Below are positions 5,089 through 5,779 of a stretch of DNA of 5,779 bases, piece by piece. Source of the stretch: an uncultured Cloacibacillus sp. (GTDB lineage: Bacteria; Synergistota; Synergistia; Synergistales; Synergistaceae); the NCBI GenBank assembly GCA_900544635.1, contig UQVV01000123.1, positions 1-5,779 of the forward strand. Direction: 5' to 3'. Position 1 is the first letter of the stretch. Every line of letters starts with the position of its first letter. The position numbers were made by a program, and so were the translations under genes. The notes beneath the pieces are model-generated. The model made no database searches. It had not been told where the DNA came from and saw only the letters and a program-made list of their open reading frames with translations.

Positions 5089-5779
5089 TTAAGCCATGCG
5101 GCTTTCTACGTCGCTGTTGATTATTTTTATCAGCGTGTTGCGCAGCTTGACGGCCTCCGGGTGGTCGAACTGCGTCTCGCGCGTTATCTGCTTCTCGTGC
5201 GGGCGTTGGCAGTCGTATATAATGCTGCTCGGCGACTGTCCGAAGACGAGAATGCGCGTGGCGAGCAGCATCGCCTCGTCAACGTCGTGGGTGACGAAGA
5301 AAACCGTCTTTTTCGGATCGTCATGCGACCACAGTTCTATTATTAAGTCCTGCAGTCTTGCACGCGTAACGGCGTCAAGCGCGCCGAACGGTTCGTCCAT
5401 GAGCAGTATTGGCGGATTTATGCTAAAGGACTGCGCTATGGCGCATCGCTGCTTCATACCGCCGGACAGCTCTTTCGGCAGTTTTTTGAATACGTCTGGG
5501 TCTAGGCCAACGCTGACGAGCATATCCGTCGCGATTTTTTTCAGCTCTGATTTATCCCTCTCGGGGAAGCGCTGCGTCAGAGCGAGCATGATATTCTCGC
5601 CTGCCGTCATCCACGGGAACAGACCGTAGTCTTGAAAGACGACGCCGCGTTCTAGGCTTGCACCTTCAATCTTCGTCCCGTTCATTAGTATCTCGCCTGT
5701 GGTCGGCTTTTCGAGGCCAGCCAATAGGCGAAGGAAGGTGCTCTTGCCGCAGCCGGACTGCCCGAGCAGGCATAAGATC
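5089..5779 (-). CDS. ABC transporter ATP-binding protein, SsuB/TauB type, partial (N-terminus outside window)
   Basis: Cytoplasmic ATPase that powers the importer encoded downstream. The frame is open to the window edge, showing 229 residues; about 25-40 N-terminal residues are missing compared with SsuB/TauB (about 255). All nucleotide-binding motifs are intact: Walker A GQSGCGKST (5737-5763), Q-loop VVFQDYGLFPW (Gln at 5632-5634), signature LSGGMKQR (5446-5469), Walker B with D-loop ILLMDEPFGALD (5374-5409), and H-loop FVTHD (His at 5287-5289). FPWMTAGENI after the Q-loop and THDVDEAMLLATRILVF are characteristic of the nitrate/sulfonate/taurine branch. The sequence after the signature (CAIAQSFSINPP) is a little unusual against the common VALARAL. 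The true start is beyond 5779; internal start codons after Walker A would destroy the protein. The gene comes first of the three visible genes in its operon, before the binding protein. Confidence 0.95.
   Translation of the reverse strand, partial: ILCLLGQSGCGKSTFLRLLAGLEKPTTGEILMNGTKIEGASLERGVVFQDYGLFPWMTAGENIMLALTQRFPERDKSELKKIATDMLVSVGLDPDVFKKLPKELSGGMKQRCAIAQSFSINPPILLMDEPFGALDAVTRARLQDLIIELWSHDDPKKTVFFVTHDVDEAMLLATRILVFGQSPSSIIYDCQRPHEKQITRETQFDHPEAVKLRNTLIKIINSDVESRMA

Noticed and set aside
4107..5120. Long plus-strand open frame of 337 codons opposite the NMT1-type binding protein
   Set aside because: It is antisense to a gene with signal peptide, ribosome site and family motifs. Its translation has no recognisable domain and is rich in Arg, Val and His, as expected from the complement of a GC-rich gene.

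Overview
All five genes in this window read on the minus strand, so gene order runs from high to low coordinates. They form two ABC-importer operons placed head to tail. The DNA is GC-rich, uses ATA freely for isoleucine, and carries many importer genes in a short span. This suggests an anaerobic, amino-acid- or peptide-using bacterium, perhaps Synergistota (Cloacibacillus/Synergistes-like). That placement is a weak inference from style, not from a marker gene.

Operon A (5779 to about 3081) is a TauABC/SsuABC/NMT1-type importer. It holds an ATPase whose N-terminus lies outside the window, an exported binding protein of the NMT1/THI5-like (SsuA/TauA) class, and a BPD-type permease. It ends in a clear Rho-independent terminator (3081-3112). 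A GC-rich hairpin between the binding-protein and permease genes pairs with the permease's own Shine-Dalgarno sequence. The promoter lies beyond the window. The substrate cannot be read from the sequence; small organics such as sulfonates, pyrimidine vitamin precursors or aromatic acids are typical of the class.

Operon B (about 3086 to 1, continuing outside the window) starts immediately after that terminator. It has a near-consensus sigma-70 promoter (TTTACA, 17 bp, TATAAT) with a LacI-type palindromic operator over the expected transcription start. Its genes are a short LacI-family regulator, a family 5 (peptide/nickel/oligosaccharide type) binding protein, and a DppB-type permease that runs off the window. 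The genes are tightly coupled: the lacI stop is 5 bases before the best binding-protein start, and the binding-protein stop and permease start share ATGA. The likely logic is an autoregulated regulator-importer operon.

The notable part is operon B. The family 5 binding protein appears circularly permuted: a signal peptide is followed by the normally C-terminal half of the fold, and the normally N-terminal half comes last. The cut lies at the hinge between lobes. Its best-placed start codon is ATA rather than ATG, GTG or TTG. The LacI regulator next to it has lost about 110-130 residues corresponding to one whole lobe of its sensor domain, with the reading frame kept. Two adjacent genes with periplasmic-binding-protein folds have therefore both been rearranged at lobe boundaries.

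There is no stretch over 300 bases without a gene. No RNA gene, insertion sequence, CRISPR array or attachment site was seen.
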